Shown: piece after piece, positions 53,843 through 63,030 of the stretch
Position numbering within the stretch: the stretch's first letter is position 1
How the letters are laid out: each line of letters opens with the position of its first letter
Assembly (NCBI GenBank): GCA_902520335.1
Contig: CABYNS010000001.1
Span: forward strand, 159,604-223,603
Direction: 5' to 3'
Length of the DNA: 64,000 bases
Source: an uncultured Pelagibacteraceae bacterium
GTDB taxonomy: Bacteria > Pseudomonadota > Alphaproteobacteria > Pelagibacterales > Pelagibacteraceae
Program-made: the position numbers and the translations under genes
The notes under the pieces: generated by a model
Told to the model about the DNA's origin: nothing
The model's input: only the letters and a program-made list of their open reading frames with translations
The model's database searches: none

Positions 53843-54772
53843 ATGAAAAATTTTATAAACTTAAAAGATATTCCGGTAAGTGACTTAAAAAAAATCCTTA
53901 TTGATGCAAAAAGACGAAAAAAACTGAGAAAAAAATTAGATAATCTTCAGATTGACAAAGGGGCACCGTTAAAAGGAAAGTTATTAATACAAATGTTTGA
54001 AAAATCTAGCCTGAGAACTAGATTGAGTTTTTATTTAGCAATTAAGCAACTGGGTGGTAGCACTTTAACACTTAGACCAGATGAACTTCATTTGTCAAAG
54101 GGTGGAGAAAGCATTCAAGACACAGCGAAAATTTTATCTAATTTTGGAAACGCTTTTATGCTTAGAACCGATAGTGATGAAAAATTAGAGGAATTTAAAA
54201 AATATATATCTATACCTATTATAAATGGCCTAAGCCCTAGTTCCCATCCTACCCAAATTTTATCAGATATTTTTACTGTGGAGGAAATTAAAAAAAAAAC
54301 AATATCAACCTTGAATATTACTTGGATAGGTGACTCTAATAATGTTTTAAATTCCTTAATTGCTGCCTCAATAAAGTTTTCATTCAAACTGAGTATTGGA
54401 TGTCCAAATAAATATAAACCAAGTAAAAAAATAATTAGATATATTGAAGATAATAAAAATAAAATCCACTTTTTTAATGATGCAAAGAAAGCAGCAAAAG
54501 GAGCAGATGTTATTTTTTCGGATAAAGTAATTTCTATGAATGATAAAGTGAATAAATTAAAAAAATTGAATCAATTTCAAAAATTTAAGATAAATAAAAA
54601 ATTAATGAGCTTTGCAAAAAAAGATTGCATTTTTCTTCATTGCTTACCTAGAGGTAAAGAGGTAGATGATAATGTTTTCTTGAGCAAACAATCAAAAGTA
54701 TGGCAACAAGCTCTTAACAGGGTCCATGTTCAAAAATCTATATTACTTTATTGTTTTGGAAAATTAAGGTAA
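53843..54772 (+). CDS. argF: Ornithine carbamoyltransferase
   Basis: 309 residues. Carbamoyl-phosphate site MFEKSSLRTRLSFY, HPTQILSD, and the ornithine/catalytic loop HCLPRGKEVDD are all present. It is translated right after argD. In many alphaproteobacteria hslO follows; here argF instead runs 9 bp into the opposing cytochrome gene. Confidence 0.96.
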   Translation: MKNFINLKDIPVSDLKKILIDAKRRKKLRKKLDNLQIDKGAPLKGKLLIQMFEKSSLRTRLSFYLAIKQLGGSTLTLRPDELHLSKGGESIQDTAKILSNFGNAFMLRTDSDEKLEEFKKYISIPIINGLSPSSHPTQILSDIFTVEEIKKKTISTLNITWIGDSNNVLNSLIAASIKFSFKLSIGCPNKYKPSKKIIRYIEDNKNKIHFFNDAKKAAKGADVIFSDKVISMNDKVNKLKKLNQFQKFKINKKLMSFAKKDCIFLHCLPRGKEVDDNVFLSKQSKVWQQALNRVHVQKSILLYCFGKLR

Positions 54773-55306
54773 TGGCAATGGATTATCTGAATTTTGATTC
54801 AAGTACAAAATAACAGAGGCTCTATCTTTTTCTTTTCTTAACCCAGCGAAAGCCATTTTTGTTCCTTTAATCCATTTAGCTGGTTTAACTAGGTACCCGT
54901 TAAGTTCTTCAAAAGTCCAGGCTTTTCCGTAGGCTGCAAGAGCTTTAGAATATTTATAATCACTTACAGCACCCACATCTCTACCAACGACATTATACAA
55001 TGCTGGACCAATATTATTTTTTCCACCTTTTACAATAGAGTGACATGCAGCACATTTTTTAAAAACCTTTTCTCCAGTGGCAATATCTCCCATAGCGATT
55101 AGTGTGGCGATATCAATCTTATCTTCGGTTGCTTGTGAACTTGTTTCCGAACTTGCAACAGTAGTCTGCCCTACCTCAACTGAGTAACTAGGTGTTTCAG
55201 GCTTTTCAACATGAAAGATAACATTTGAAAGCTTTCCAATACCTATTATTAGAAGTGCTACCATTAATATTGCAGCTATTATTTTATTTAGCTCGAAAGA
55301 ATCCAT
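54764..55306 (-). CDS. cycM: Membrane-anchored c-type cytochrome (CycM/c552-like)
   Basis: 180 residues with one N-terminal TM anchor (residues ~7-27), a Ser/Thr/Glu-rich linker and a class I cytochrome c domain. Heme is bound at KKCAACHSI (CxxCH) and the axial Met lies in KGTKMAFAGL; GPALYNVVGR is also typical. Anchored cytochromes of this sort carry electrons from the bc1 complex to the aa3 oxidase. The kdsB-pheA neighbourhood on the opposite strand is the usual alphaproteobacterial setting. Confidence 0.92.
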   Translation of the reverse strand: MDSFELNKIIAAILMVALLIIGIGKLSNVIFHVEKPETPSYSVEVGQTTVASSETSSQATEDKIDIATLIAMGDIATGEKVFKKCAACHSIVKGGKNNIGPALYNVVGRDVGAVSDYKYSKALAAYGKAWTFEELNGYLVKPAKWIKGTKMAFAGLRKEKDRASVILYLNQNSDNPLPLP

Positions 55307-55412
55307 TTCTTAAAATTATTTTGAACATATAGCACTATAAATATAAAATTGCTTATATTTTTAATGTACATTTTTGCCTCTATTTATATTGTAATGAAAA
55401 ATAGAAAGAAAA

Positions 55413-56147
55413 ATGAAGACATTAGTTATAATTCCTTCTAGGTTATCAGCATCAAGATTACCTGGCAAACCTTTGCTGAAAATTAATGGATTATCTATTA
55501 TTTCTCATGTTTACAAAACTGCTCTACAGGCTGATATTGGAGAGGTATTTGTTGCTGCAGAAGATCAAGAAATTGTAGAAGATGTAAGAAAGAATGGTGG
55601 AGAAGCAATCCTAACAAGTAATAATCATAAATCAGGAACTGATAGAATTTACGAAGCATTGGTTAAGCTAGGTAGAAAAGATGCAGAATTAGTGATGAAT
55701 CTACAGGGAGACGAACCATTGATGAATGTTGAGGATATTCAAAATTTAAATAGCAACATGATCAAGACCGAGCGTGATTTAGGAACCTTGGCAGCAAAAA
55801 TCAATGATAAAAAAATTTTTGAAAATCATAATATTGTTAAAGTAATTACGGAAGAAAGTTTAGATCATTCAAAATTCCCTCGAGCATTAAATTTTATGAG
55901 AAAATTAGACAATGAAAATAGTCAGACTTATCATCATTTAGGAATTTACTGTTATAATGTAGAAATCTTGAAAAAATTTATTTCTTTCAAACAGTCTCAA
56001 AATGAAATTCAAAATAGATTAGAGCAGTTAAGAGCATTAGATAATAATATAAATATTAACGTAGCTCTTGCAAAATCATCACCAATTGGAGTAGATACTG
56101 AAGAGGATTTTATGGCTATAAAAAAAATTATGGAATATAAGTCTTAA
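55413..56147 (+). CDS. kdsB: CMP-Kdo synthetase (3-deoxy-manno-octulosonate cytidylyltransferase)
   Basis: 244 residues. The nucleotidyltransferase N-terminus is IIPSRLSASRLPGKPLLKI, with MNLQGDEPLM (metal Asp), HLGIYCYNVEIL and GVDTEEDF. It activates Kdo for lipid A core assembly, complementing kdsD at 49.4 kb. It overlaps pheA by one base (TAATG). Confidence 0.96.
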   Translation: MKTLVIIPSRLSASRLPGKPLLKINGLSIISHVYKTALQADIGEVFVAAEDQEIVEDVRKNGGEAILTSNNHKSGTDRIYEALVKLGRKDAELVMNLQGDEPLMNVEDIQNLNSNMIKTERDLGTLAAKINDKKIFENHNIVKVITEESLDHSKFPRALNFMRKLDNENSQTYHHLGIYCYNVEILKKFISFKQSQNEIQNRLEQLRALDNNININVALAKSSPIGVDTEEDFMAIKKIMEYKS

Positions 56148-56983
56148 TGAGTAAAATTTATTTTCAAGGAACTTTTGGGGCTTATTCACACTTAGCCGCT
56201 TTATCTATTGATTCTAAAGCTGAAGTTGTGCCTTGTAAAACTTTTGATGATTGTTTTGTCCAAGCATCAAAAGATACAAATTCAAAAATTATAATTCCAG
56301 AGTCTAATAGAATTACTGGTAACATTGGAATTGAATATTTAATATTCGAATACAGATTAAACATTTATTCAGAGTATTTTCAAAAAATAGAACATAATTT
56401 ATTGGGGATATCTGGAACTAAAGTTTCAGAGATCAAAGATGTTTATTCTCATGCCCAAGCACTTTCACAATGTTCAAAATTTATAAAATCTAATAATCTC
56501 ACTGAACATGTAAGAGCTGACACGGCTGGATCTGCAGAGATGGTTTCAATAAGCAAAGATAAATCTAAAGGTGCAATAGCCTCTTCATTAAGTGCTAAAA
56601 CATATAATTTAGAAATTATAAAAAATAATATTGAGAATGAGAAAGGAAATTTAACAAGATTTCTTGTTATGGGTAAAAAAATATTACAACCTGAATTTAG
56701 TGGAAAAAAATATATTACTTCTTTTTTATTTAAATTAAAAAGTAAACCTGCAGCCCTGTATCAATCTTTAGGTGGGTTTGCTATTAATGGAGTAAATCTA
56801 ACAAAGTTGCAGAGTTATCCTGAAAAAAATTCTTTCGACTCTTTTTTCTTTTTATGTGATTTAGATGGTCATATTGAAGAGCCAAGAGTACAAAAATCAC
56901 TTGAAGATTTAGGATTACATTGCCAAGATTTTCACGTTCTAGGTGTTTTTGAAGCTGACAAACAGAGAGAAATAAATAAATAA
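56147..56983 (+). CDS. pheA: Prephenate dehydratase
   Basis: 278 residues, a monofunctional PDT: catalytic N-terminal domain with YFQGTFGAYSHLAA, DVYSHAQALSQC, RADTAGSAEMV and LTRFLVMG. It is followed by an ACT regulatory domain (KPAALYQSLGGFAINGVNLTKLQSYP). The ACT domain gives Phe feedback in the family. No chorismate-mutase domain is fused. The conserved IPIENS position reads IIPESNR, a modest change near the active-site loop. Confidence 0.93.
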   Translation: MSKIYFQGTFGAYSHLAALSIDSKAEVVPCKTFDDCFVQASKDTNSKIIIPESNRITGNIGIEYLIFEYRLNIYSEYFQKIEHNLLGISGTKVSEIKDVYSHAQALSQCSKFIKSNNLTEHVRADTAGSAEMVSISKDKSKGAIASSLSAKTYNLEIIKNNIENEKGNLTRFLVMGKKILQPEFSGKKYITSFLFKLKSKPAALYQSLGGFAINGVNLTKLQSYPEKNSFDSFFFLCDLDGHIEEPRVQKSLEDLGLHCQDFHVLGVFEADKQREINK

Positions 56984-56989
56984 CTTTTC

Positions 56990-57019
56990 TTGTAGATAAG
57001 AAATTATTACTGTTATAAT
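56990..57019 (+). promoter_or_regulatory. Promoter of the 4.5S RNA gene
   Basis: TTGTAG (56990-56995) and a perfect TATAAT (57014-57019) are separated by 18 bases. The predicted start, 7 bases after TATAAT, is 57026, exactly the first base of the 4.5S RNA hairpin. This is the best-supported promoter in the window. Confidence 0.75.
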
Positions 57020-57025
57020 AGTTTT

Positions 57026-57109
57026 GGAGGCTAGAGGTGGATGCTGCTTGAACCCGACCAGATCTTAACGGAAGCAGTCGTAAAGACAGTTTTTCAGGTT
57101 CTAGTCTCC
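57026..57109 (+). ncRNA. ffs: Bacterial small signal recognition particle RNA (4.5S)
   Basis: About 84 nt folding back on itself: the 5' GGAGGCTAGAG pairs with the 3' TTCTAGTCTCC with G-U pairs. The apical SRP domain IV shows the conserved internal loops GACCAGATC...ACGGAAGCAGTCGTAAAG, including GGAAGCAG. With Ffh it targets membrane proteins. It lies 8 bases before dnaX, its usual alphaproteobacterial neighbour. No terminator is visible between them, so dnaX may be read from the same promoter. Confidence 0.9.
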
Positions 57110-57117
57110 TCGTAAAT

Positions 57118-58761
57118 ATGAGCAACGATACAAAAGTATTAGCACTTAAATATAGACCACAAAATTTTGATGATCTTATTGGTCAAGATGTAGTTGCAGA
57201 AACTATAACAAATTCAATAGTGGCTAATAAAGTTCCTAATGCATATTTGTTCACTGGAATTAGAGGAGTTGGAAAAACCACTATAGCAAGAATAGTTGCT
57301 AAAGCACTTAATTGTAAAAATGAAGTTCAAAAAAATTGTCAAAATAAATGTGATAATTGTCAGGCGATAACTAATTCTAATCACATTGATGTTTTAGAAA
57401 TGGATGCTGCGAGCAGAACTGGTGTAGACGATGTTAGAGAATTAATAGAGTTTTCTAGATATGGACCAACTTCATCAAAGTATAAAATTTTTATAATTGA
57501 TGAGGTTCATATGTTGAGCAAACAAGCATTTAATGCCCTTTTAAAAACTTTAGAAGAACCACCAGAATATCTGAAGTTTATTTTTGCAACAACTGAAATA
57601 AAAAAGATTCCAGTTACAGTTATATCAAGATGTCAGAGATTTGATTTATCAAGAATTAAATCGTCTGAATTATTCAATTATATCAAAAATATTAAAGATA
57701 AAGAGGGAGGCAAAATCACTGATGATGCATTAAAATTAATAGTAAAAATTTCAGAAGGTTCAGTAAGAGATGCACTATCCTTATTAGATAGAGCATTGTT
57801 AACTTTAGACTCTAAAACTGAATTAGATTTAAAAACAGCACAAAAAATTTTTGGTTTTTTTGATAAATCACAATTAATCGATTTATTTGAATTTATTCTT
57901 AAAGGAGATGAGTTTAAAGTTATAGAGATTTATAGAAAAATTTATGACCAAGGTGTTGAGCCAAAAATCTTTATTAATGATTTCTTAGAATTACTTTATT
58001 ACTTTAAAAATATTAAGTCATTAACATTAGAAAGCACAAATTTCTCATTAAACGACCAAGAATTTCAAAAGATCAAAGATTTAAATAAAAATCTTGATCC
58101 GAGCGTATTGATTTTATTTTGGCAATTTACAATATCGACTCTTGATGAACTCGCTATAGTTTCAAATCAACATTTATCAATGGAGATGTTTTTGTTAAGG
58201 CTGATATATTTAAGTTCGATAAAATTGGAGAAAAATACAGATATAAATTCTTTAAGCGAAAATCCAGTTATAGATAAAGAAATTAATGATCAATCAAAAC
58301 CAATAAATCAAATTAAGAATATTTATCAAGAAGAAAAAAGTAAACCAGAAATTCATAAAGAAATTAAATCTGAAAAAAAAATATTTATTAATAGCTTGGA
58401 AAAGTTAATACAGACTTGTGTTGATAAAAAAGAAATTAAACTTAAGTATGAATTGGAAAAAAACGTTAATCTTGTAAAATTTGAAAAAAATATAATTGAG
58501 ATATCTTTTAATGAAAATTTAGATAAAAATTTTGTTAAAGAACTTTCCTCAAAACTTTTTGAATGGACAGGTGAGAGATGGATGATTTCATTTAGTCAAT
58601 TAAAAGGTGAAGTTTCAATGAAAGAAAAAAGACAAGAAATAAAGAAATCTTTAATAGAAGAAACAAAAAGTTCAAAAACTTATAAAGATGTATTAAAAAA
58701 TTTTCCTGACGCAGAATTAATTGATGTTAATTTAAATAAAGAAGATGAGCCTCATGACTGA
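57118..58761 (+). CDS. dnaX: DNA polymerase III subunit gamma/tau
   Basis: A 547-residue clamp-loader ATPase. Walker A is GIRGVGKTT, a zinc module C..CQNKCDNC, Walker B FIIDEVHM, the SRC motif ISRCQRF and sensor 2 GSVRDALSLLDRA. Domain III ends near residue 360; a charged linker and a short tau-like tail follow. A run of nine As lies at codons 419-422, where slippage to the -1 frame would stop after a few codons. It overlaps ybaB by 17 bp. Confidence 0.95.
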   Translation: MSNDTKVLALKYRPQNFDDLIGQDVVAETITNSIVANKVPNAYLFTGIRGVGKTTIARIVAKALNCKNEVQKNCQNKCDNCQAITNSNHIDVLEMDAASRTGVDDVRELIEFSRYGPTSSKYKIFIIDEVHMLSKQAFNALLKTLEEPPEYLKFIFATTEIKKIPVTVISRCQRFDLSRIKSSELFNYIKNIKDKEGGKITDDALKLIVKISEGSVRDALSLLDRALLTLDSKTELDLKTAQKIFGFFDKSQLIDLFEFILKGDEFKVIEIYRKIYDQGVEPKIFINDFLELLYYFKNIKSLTLESTNFSLNDQEFQKIKDLNKNLDPSVLILFWQFTISTLDELAIVSNQHLSMEMFLLRLIYLSSIKLEKNTDINSLSENPVIDKEINDQSKPINQIKNIYQEEKSKPEIHKEIKSEKKIFINSLEKLIQTCVDKKEIKLKYELEKNVNLVKFEKNIIEISFNENLDKNFVKELSSKLFEWTGERWMISFSQLKGEVSMKEKRQEIKKSLIEETKSSKTYKDVLKNFPDAELIDVNLNKEDEPHD

Positions 58762-59071
58762 TTTTTCAAAAATTTTAGATAAAGCAAAAGAACTTGAGTC
58801 TAAAATGAAAGAAAGTCAAAAAAAAATTAAGGAAATAAGAGTTGAGGGAGTTTCAGGTTCAAATTCAGTAAAAGTAATTCTTGATGGAGAGGGAGAGATG
58901 CAATCAATCAAATTATCAGAGGAAATCATGAAAGAAGATAAAACTATAATAGAAGATTTAATAGTTGCTGCTCACAATAGCGCTAAGTCACAACTAAAAA
59001 CAAAAACAGCTGAAGAAATTTCAAAAGCAACAGGTGGACTTGGGATACCTGGATTTAAGTGGCCACTATAG
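58745..59071 (+). CDS. ybaB: YbaB/EbfC nucleoid-associated protein
   Basis: 108 residues (105 if started at the ATG at 58754). A helical coiled coil (KAKELESKMKESQKKIKEIRVEG) is followed by the beta sheet with GSNSVKVILDGEGEMQSIKL and a C-terminal helix with TGGLGIPGF, typical of YbaB. It is a small DNA-binding dimer in the conserved dnaX-ybaB-recR unit. The first ATG overlaps dnaX by 17 bp; the second by 8 bp (ATGACTGA), which is also plausible. Confidence 0.94.
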   Translation: MSLMTDFSKILDKAKELESKMKESQKKIKEIRVEGVSGSNSVKVILDGEGEMQSIKLSEEIMKEDKTIIEDLIVAAHNSAKSQLKTKTAEEISKATGGLGIPGFKWPL

Positions 59072-59074
59072 TAA

Positions 59075-59686
59075 ATGCAAAATATCTCAGAGATAGAAGA
59101 ACTTATTAAGTTGATATCAAAATTACCAGGTCTAGGACCTAAATCAGCAAAAAGAATTGTTTTAAAATTAGTAAATAACAGAAATGAGCTTGTAAAGCCA
59201 TTGGCGAATACGTTGGCTCAAGTTTATAAAAACGTTGTGAGATGTAATTTATGTGGCACCTTAAAGTCTAATTTAGCCGGGTGTTCAAATTGTGAAAATA
59301 CAAAAAATAAATTTACAAAAATTTGTGTAGTTGAAGATATTGCTGATCAGTGGTCGATAGAAAATTCAAATATTTTTCAGGGTTATTTTCATATTTTAGG
59401 TGGAACGATTTCATCTGCTGGTAATAAAAAAGAAGATTTATTAATCAATTCTTTGATTGAAAGAGTAAAGAAAGAAAAAATTGATGAAGTTATTTTAGCA
59501 ACTAGTGCAACAGTAGAAGGACAAACAACGGCATTTTATATACAAGATAGTTTAAAAGATACAAATGCTAAGATTACAAAATTAGCGCAAGGTCTGCCAG
59601 TTGGTGGTGAAATAGAGAGTCTTGATGATGGTACTTTGCTTTCTGCTTTTAAAAATAGATCTAAATTAAACTCTAATTCAAGTTAA
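59075..59686 (+). CDS. recR: Recombination protein RecR
   Basis: 203 residues: HhH motif KLPGLGPKSAKRIVL, C4 zinc finger CNLCGTL..GCSNC, Toprim CVVEDIAD and the Walker-like ILATSATVEGQTTA..LAQGLPVGGEIESLDDGTL. It helps load RecA at gaps with RecO. It ends the dnaX-ybaB-recR operon and overlaps glcB tail-to-tail by 9 bp. Confidence 0.96.
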   Translation: MQNISEIEELIKLISKLPGLGPKSAKRIVLKLVNNRNELVKPLANTLAQVYKNVVRCNLCGTLKSNLAGCSNCENTKNKFTKICVVEDIADQWSIENSNIFQGYFHILGGTISSAGNKKEDLLINSLIERVKKEKIDEVILATSATVEGQTTAFYIQDSLKDTNAKITKLAQGLPVGGEIESLDDGTLLSAFKNRSKLNSNSS

Positions 59687-61834
59687 TTTTTTTTTTAATC
59701 GATTTAAATGTAATAGTGGCTCAGTGTATCCTGAAGGTTGATCTTTTCCTTTTAAAATAAGTTCACATGCAGTTTGAAATGCTATGGACCTATCATAATC
59801 AGTGCTCATTTTAATATAATTTCGATCACTCTCATTTTGTTTGTCCACAATCTTTGCCATTTCTTTCATTATTTCTATGACTTGTATCTTTGTTGTAACA
59901 CCGTGATGTAACCAGTTTGCAATATGTTGAGAAGAAATCCTTAAGGTTGCCCTGTCTTCCATCAACCCAACATTGTTTATGTCTGGTACTTTAGAACAAC
60001 CTATACCTTGATCAATCCATCTTACAACGTAACCAAGTAATGTCTGAGCAGAATTTGAGATTTCTTTATTAATTTCATCAACTGACCAATTCGGTCTGTC
60101 TGCAATAGGAATAGTAAGTAGATCATCGATATTTGCCTTTTCTCTTTTGGCTAATTTTTTTTGAACATCAAAAATATTAATTTCATGATAATGTAAAGCA
60201 TGAAGAGCTGCTGCAGTTGGAGATGGAACCCACGCACAATTTGCTCCCGCTTTAAGATGACCAGTTTTTTGATCTAACATATCTTTCATCTTATCAGGCA
60301 TAGCCCACATTCCTTTACCTATTTGAGCTTTACCTGAAAAGCCACAGGCTAAACCTATATCAACATTGTTATTTTCATAAGCCCCAATCCATTTTGAGGA
60401 TTTCATATCACCCTTTTTAATCATTGGTCCTGCTTCCATTGATGTGTGCATTTCATCACCTGTACGATCAAGGAAACCAGTATTAATAAAGAAAACTCTA
60501 TGTTTTAAGGTTCTGATACACTCCTTAAGATTTGATGAGGTTCTTCTTTCTTCGTCCATAATTCCAATTTTGCAGGTGTATTTTTTTAATTTAAGTATCT
60601 CTTCAACTTTAGTAAAGATTTCATTTGTAAATGCTGTTTCGTCTGGACCATGCATCTTTGGTTTTACAATATATATTGAACCAGTTCTTGAATTTCCTTT
60701 TTTTTTAATATCCTGAAGAGCTGCTGCAGTTGTTATAAAAGCATCCATCAATCCCTCTGGAATTTCACTTCCATCTTTCAATATTATTGAGGGATTAGTC
60801 ATCAAATGACCAACATTCCTAATTAATAAAAGACTTCTACCATGTAATTTTAATCCTTTTCCTTCTTTTGAAATGTAACTTCTGTTTGGATTCAGTTTTC
60901 TCTCTAATGTTTTTCCCTCTTTTACAAACCGTGTGATTAGATCACCCTTCATTAATCCAAGCCAATTTCTATAACAGCTCACTTTATCTTGAGCGTCCAC
61001 TGCTGCAACGCTGTCTTCATTATCACATATTGTTGAAACTGCAGATTCTAATATTATGTCACTTATTCCTGCATGATCCTGCTGAGCACTAAAAGCTCTT
61101 GGATTTTTAAGTATTTCAATATGAAGGTTATTATTTTTTAATATTATTGCGGATGGGTTATCTGCTTCACCTCGATGACCAATAAATTTACTTGCATCTT
61201 TCAAGGTTGTCACATCAATACCTTTTAAAATTTTTAAATCTTTATCCTGAATTGCAATTCCTGTTATTTTTTTCCAGCTAAAATCCTTTAAAGCAAAATA
61301 TTTGTCTAAAAATTCTCTACCATACTTAATTACAATCTCTCCTCGTTCTGGATCATATCTTTCTGAAGTGCTATCTTCAGATGCTTCGATTACATCAGTA
61401 CCATACAAACTATCGTACAAACTCATCCATCTTGCATTAGCAGCATTCAAAGCGTAACGAGCATTCATAATTGGAACAACTAATTGAGGTCCAGCTATTG
61501 TAGCGATCTCTTCGTCAATATCACTTGTTTCAATTTTAAAATCAGGTCCTTCATCTTTTAAATAGCCTATTTCTTTTAAAAATTTTTTGTATTCTTTAAT
61601 TTGAATATCTTTTCCTTTGTTATCAATGTGCCATTTATCAATTTTTTTTTGAAGTGTTTCTCTAAAATCAATCAGTTCTTTATTTTTAGTAGCCAGTTCA
61701 TGAACTACTTTGTCAAAATCTTTCCAGAATTTTTCTGGGGAAATATCAGTGCCATCAAATAATTCATTATTTACGAAATGTAATAATTCTTCTGATACCT
61801 TAAGATTGCTAATAGAATGATATTTTGATGTCAT
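59678..61834 (-). CDS. glcB: Malate synthase G
   Basis: 718 residues, the normal MSG length. It condenses glyoxylate with acetyl-CoA. Visible are GSIYIVKPKMHGPDE, MDEERRTS with the metal Glu, FFINTGFLDRTGDEMHT and CAWVPSPTAAALHALHY (C-terminal plug). The family feeds glyoxylate carbon from glycine or glycolate into the TCA cycle. In some published SAR11 genomes this gene has a glycine riboswitch; the 98 bp upstream here are AT-rich and hold none of its conserved elements. Confidence 0.96.
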   Translation of the reverse strand: MTSKYHSISNLKVSEELLHFVNNELFDGTDISPEKFWKDFDKVVHELATKNKELIDFRETLQKKIDKWHIDNKGKDIQIKEYKKFLKEIGYLKDEGPDFKIETSDIDEEIATIAGPQLVVPIMNARYALNAANARWMSLYDSLYGTDVIEASEDSTSERYDPERGEIVIKYGREFLDKYFALKDFSWKKITGIAIQDKDLKILKGIDVTTLKDASKFIGHRGEADNPSAIILKNNNLHIEILKNPRAFSAQQDHAGISDIILESAVSTICDNEDSVAAVDAQDKVSCYRNWLGLMKGDLITRFVKEGKTLERKLNPNRSYISKEGKGLKLHGRSLLLIRNVGHLMTNPSIILKDGSEIPEGLMDAFITTAAALQDIKKKGNSRTGSIYIVKPKMHGPDETAFTNEIFTKVEEILKLKKYTCKIGIMDEERRTSSNLKECIRTLKHRVFFINTGFLDRTGDEMHTSMEAGPMIKKGDMKSSKWIGAYENNNVDIGLACGFSGKAQIGKGMWAMPDKMKDMLDQKTGHLKAGANCAWVPSPTAAALHALHYHEINIFDVQKKLAKREKANIDDLLTIPIADRPNWSVDEINKEISNSAQTLLGYVVRWIDQGIGCSKVPDINNVGLMEDRATLRISSQHIANWLHHGVTTKIQVIEIMKEMAKIVDKQNESDRNYIKMSTDYDRSIAFQTACELILKGKDQPSGYTEPLLHLNRLKKKLT

Positions 61835-61932
61835 GTGGAAATATTTAAACCCTAGTTTGTTTAAGTCAAATACATAATAGTATCATAGACATTTTATTGT
61901 CATTTTCCTTATATAAGTATAATCATATTAAT
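61835..61932. promoter_or_regulatory. Divergent glcB-accA spacer
   Basis: 98 bp between the two starts. Reading toward glcB, ATGACA-(18)-TATTAT is a promoter-like pair. Reading toward accA there are AT-rich -10-like elements but no clear consensus. No glycine-riboswitch conserved motif and no stem-loop longer than 5 bp is visible. The spacer is too short to hold both a riboswitch aptamer and two promoters comfortably. Confidence 0.4.
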
Positions 61933-63030
61933 ATGAAAAATTATTTAAATTTTGAAACAGATATAAAAAATCTTGAAAATGAATTAGAAAAATTAAAAGA
62001 TCCTTTTAATCAAGAAGGGTTGACAGAAGTTGATACAAAAAAAATTTCTAAAACTCAGCAAGAAATAGATGAGAAGCTAAGAAATATTTATGAGAATTTA
62101 GATCCCTGGCAAATTACATTAGTTGCAAGGCACGAAGATAGACCTAAATCGAAGTTTTTAATTGATAGCTTGTTTGAAGATTTTATTCCATTGGAGGGTG
62201 ATAGATATTATGGAGAAGACAAATCAGTTATCACAGGTTTTGCAAAATTTAAAGGTCAATCTGTATTAGTAATTGGTCAAGAAAAGGGTGAAAATTTAGA
62301 AACTAGAATTGAGAGAAACTTTGGTATGATGAGACCAGAAGGTTATAGGAAAACAATTAGATTAATGGAACTAGCTGATAGGTTTAATATTCCAATTATA
62401 TCTTTTATAGATACTCCAGGTGCATATCCAGGAGTGGGAGCAGAGGAAAGAGGACAAGCAGAAGCAATCGCCAAGTCAATCGAGTGTTGTATGAAACTTA
62501 AAGTCCCAACTTTAGCTATAGTAATAGGTGAAGGTGGTTCAGGTGGAGCCATAGCTCTTGCATCGTCAAATAAAGTTTTAATGCTTGAAAATGCTATTTA
62601 TTCAGTAATATCACCTGAGGGATGTGCAACAATATTGTGGAGAGATCCAAAAAAAATGCTCGATGCTGCAAAAGCAATGAAACTATCTGCTCAAGACTTA
62701 TTAGAGCTAAATATTATTGATGAAATAATTCCAGAACCTTTAGGTGGTGCTCATAGAGACAGAGATATGATTTTAGAGAATATAAAAAATTCTATTTCTC
62801 AAAATTTAGATTTTTTTAAAACCTTAACTTCTGAAGAAATTCTTAATCATAGAAAAGATAAATTCTTAAAAATTGGAAGAAGCAAAGGATTTGTATCTAG
62901 CACTGAAAGTTTAAGCGCGATTCAAACTTCTGGATTAGATTTAAAAGAAATAATTAAATCCAAAAAAAATATTGCAACTGCTGTAACATTGGTAGTTATT
63001 ATAGCTGCTCTGACTTTATTTATTTTATAG
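61933..63030 (+). CDS. accA: Acetyl-CoA carboxylase carboxyltransferase alpha subunit with hydrophobic C-terminal tail
   Basis: 365 residues from the ATG at 61933 (MKNYLNFETDIKNLENEL); the track start 12 codons earlier lacks homology. The core has ARHEDRP, DRYYGEDKSV, FGMMRPEGYRKTIRLM, DTPGAYPGVGAEERGQAEAIA, GEGGSGGAIALA and SPEGCATILWRD. It ends where other AccAs stop (HRKDKFLKIGR, ~residue 317). A ~45-residue extension follows and terminates in an uninterrupted hydrophobic segment (NIATAVTLVVIIAALTLFIL, ~346-365). This would anchor the enzyme in the membrane if real. It overlaps secA by 6 bp. Confidence 0.94.
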   Translation: MKNYLNFETDIKNLENELEKLKDPFNQEGLTEVDTKKISKTQQEIDEKLRNIYENLDPWQITLVARHEDRPKSKFLIDSLFEDFIPLEGDRYYGEDKSVITGFAKFKGQSVLVIGQEKGENLETRIERNFGMMRPEGYRKTIRLMELADRFNIPIISFIDTPGAYPGVGAEERGQAEAIAKSIECCMKLKVPTLAIVIGEGGSGGAIALASSNKVLMLENAIYSVISPEGCATILWRDPKKMLDAAKAMKLSAQDLLELNIIDEIIPEPLGGAHRDRDMILENIKNSISQNLDFFKTLTSEEILNHRKDKFLKIGRSKGFVSSTESLSAIQTSGLDLKEIIKSKKNIATAVTLVVIIAALTLFIL

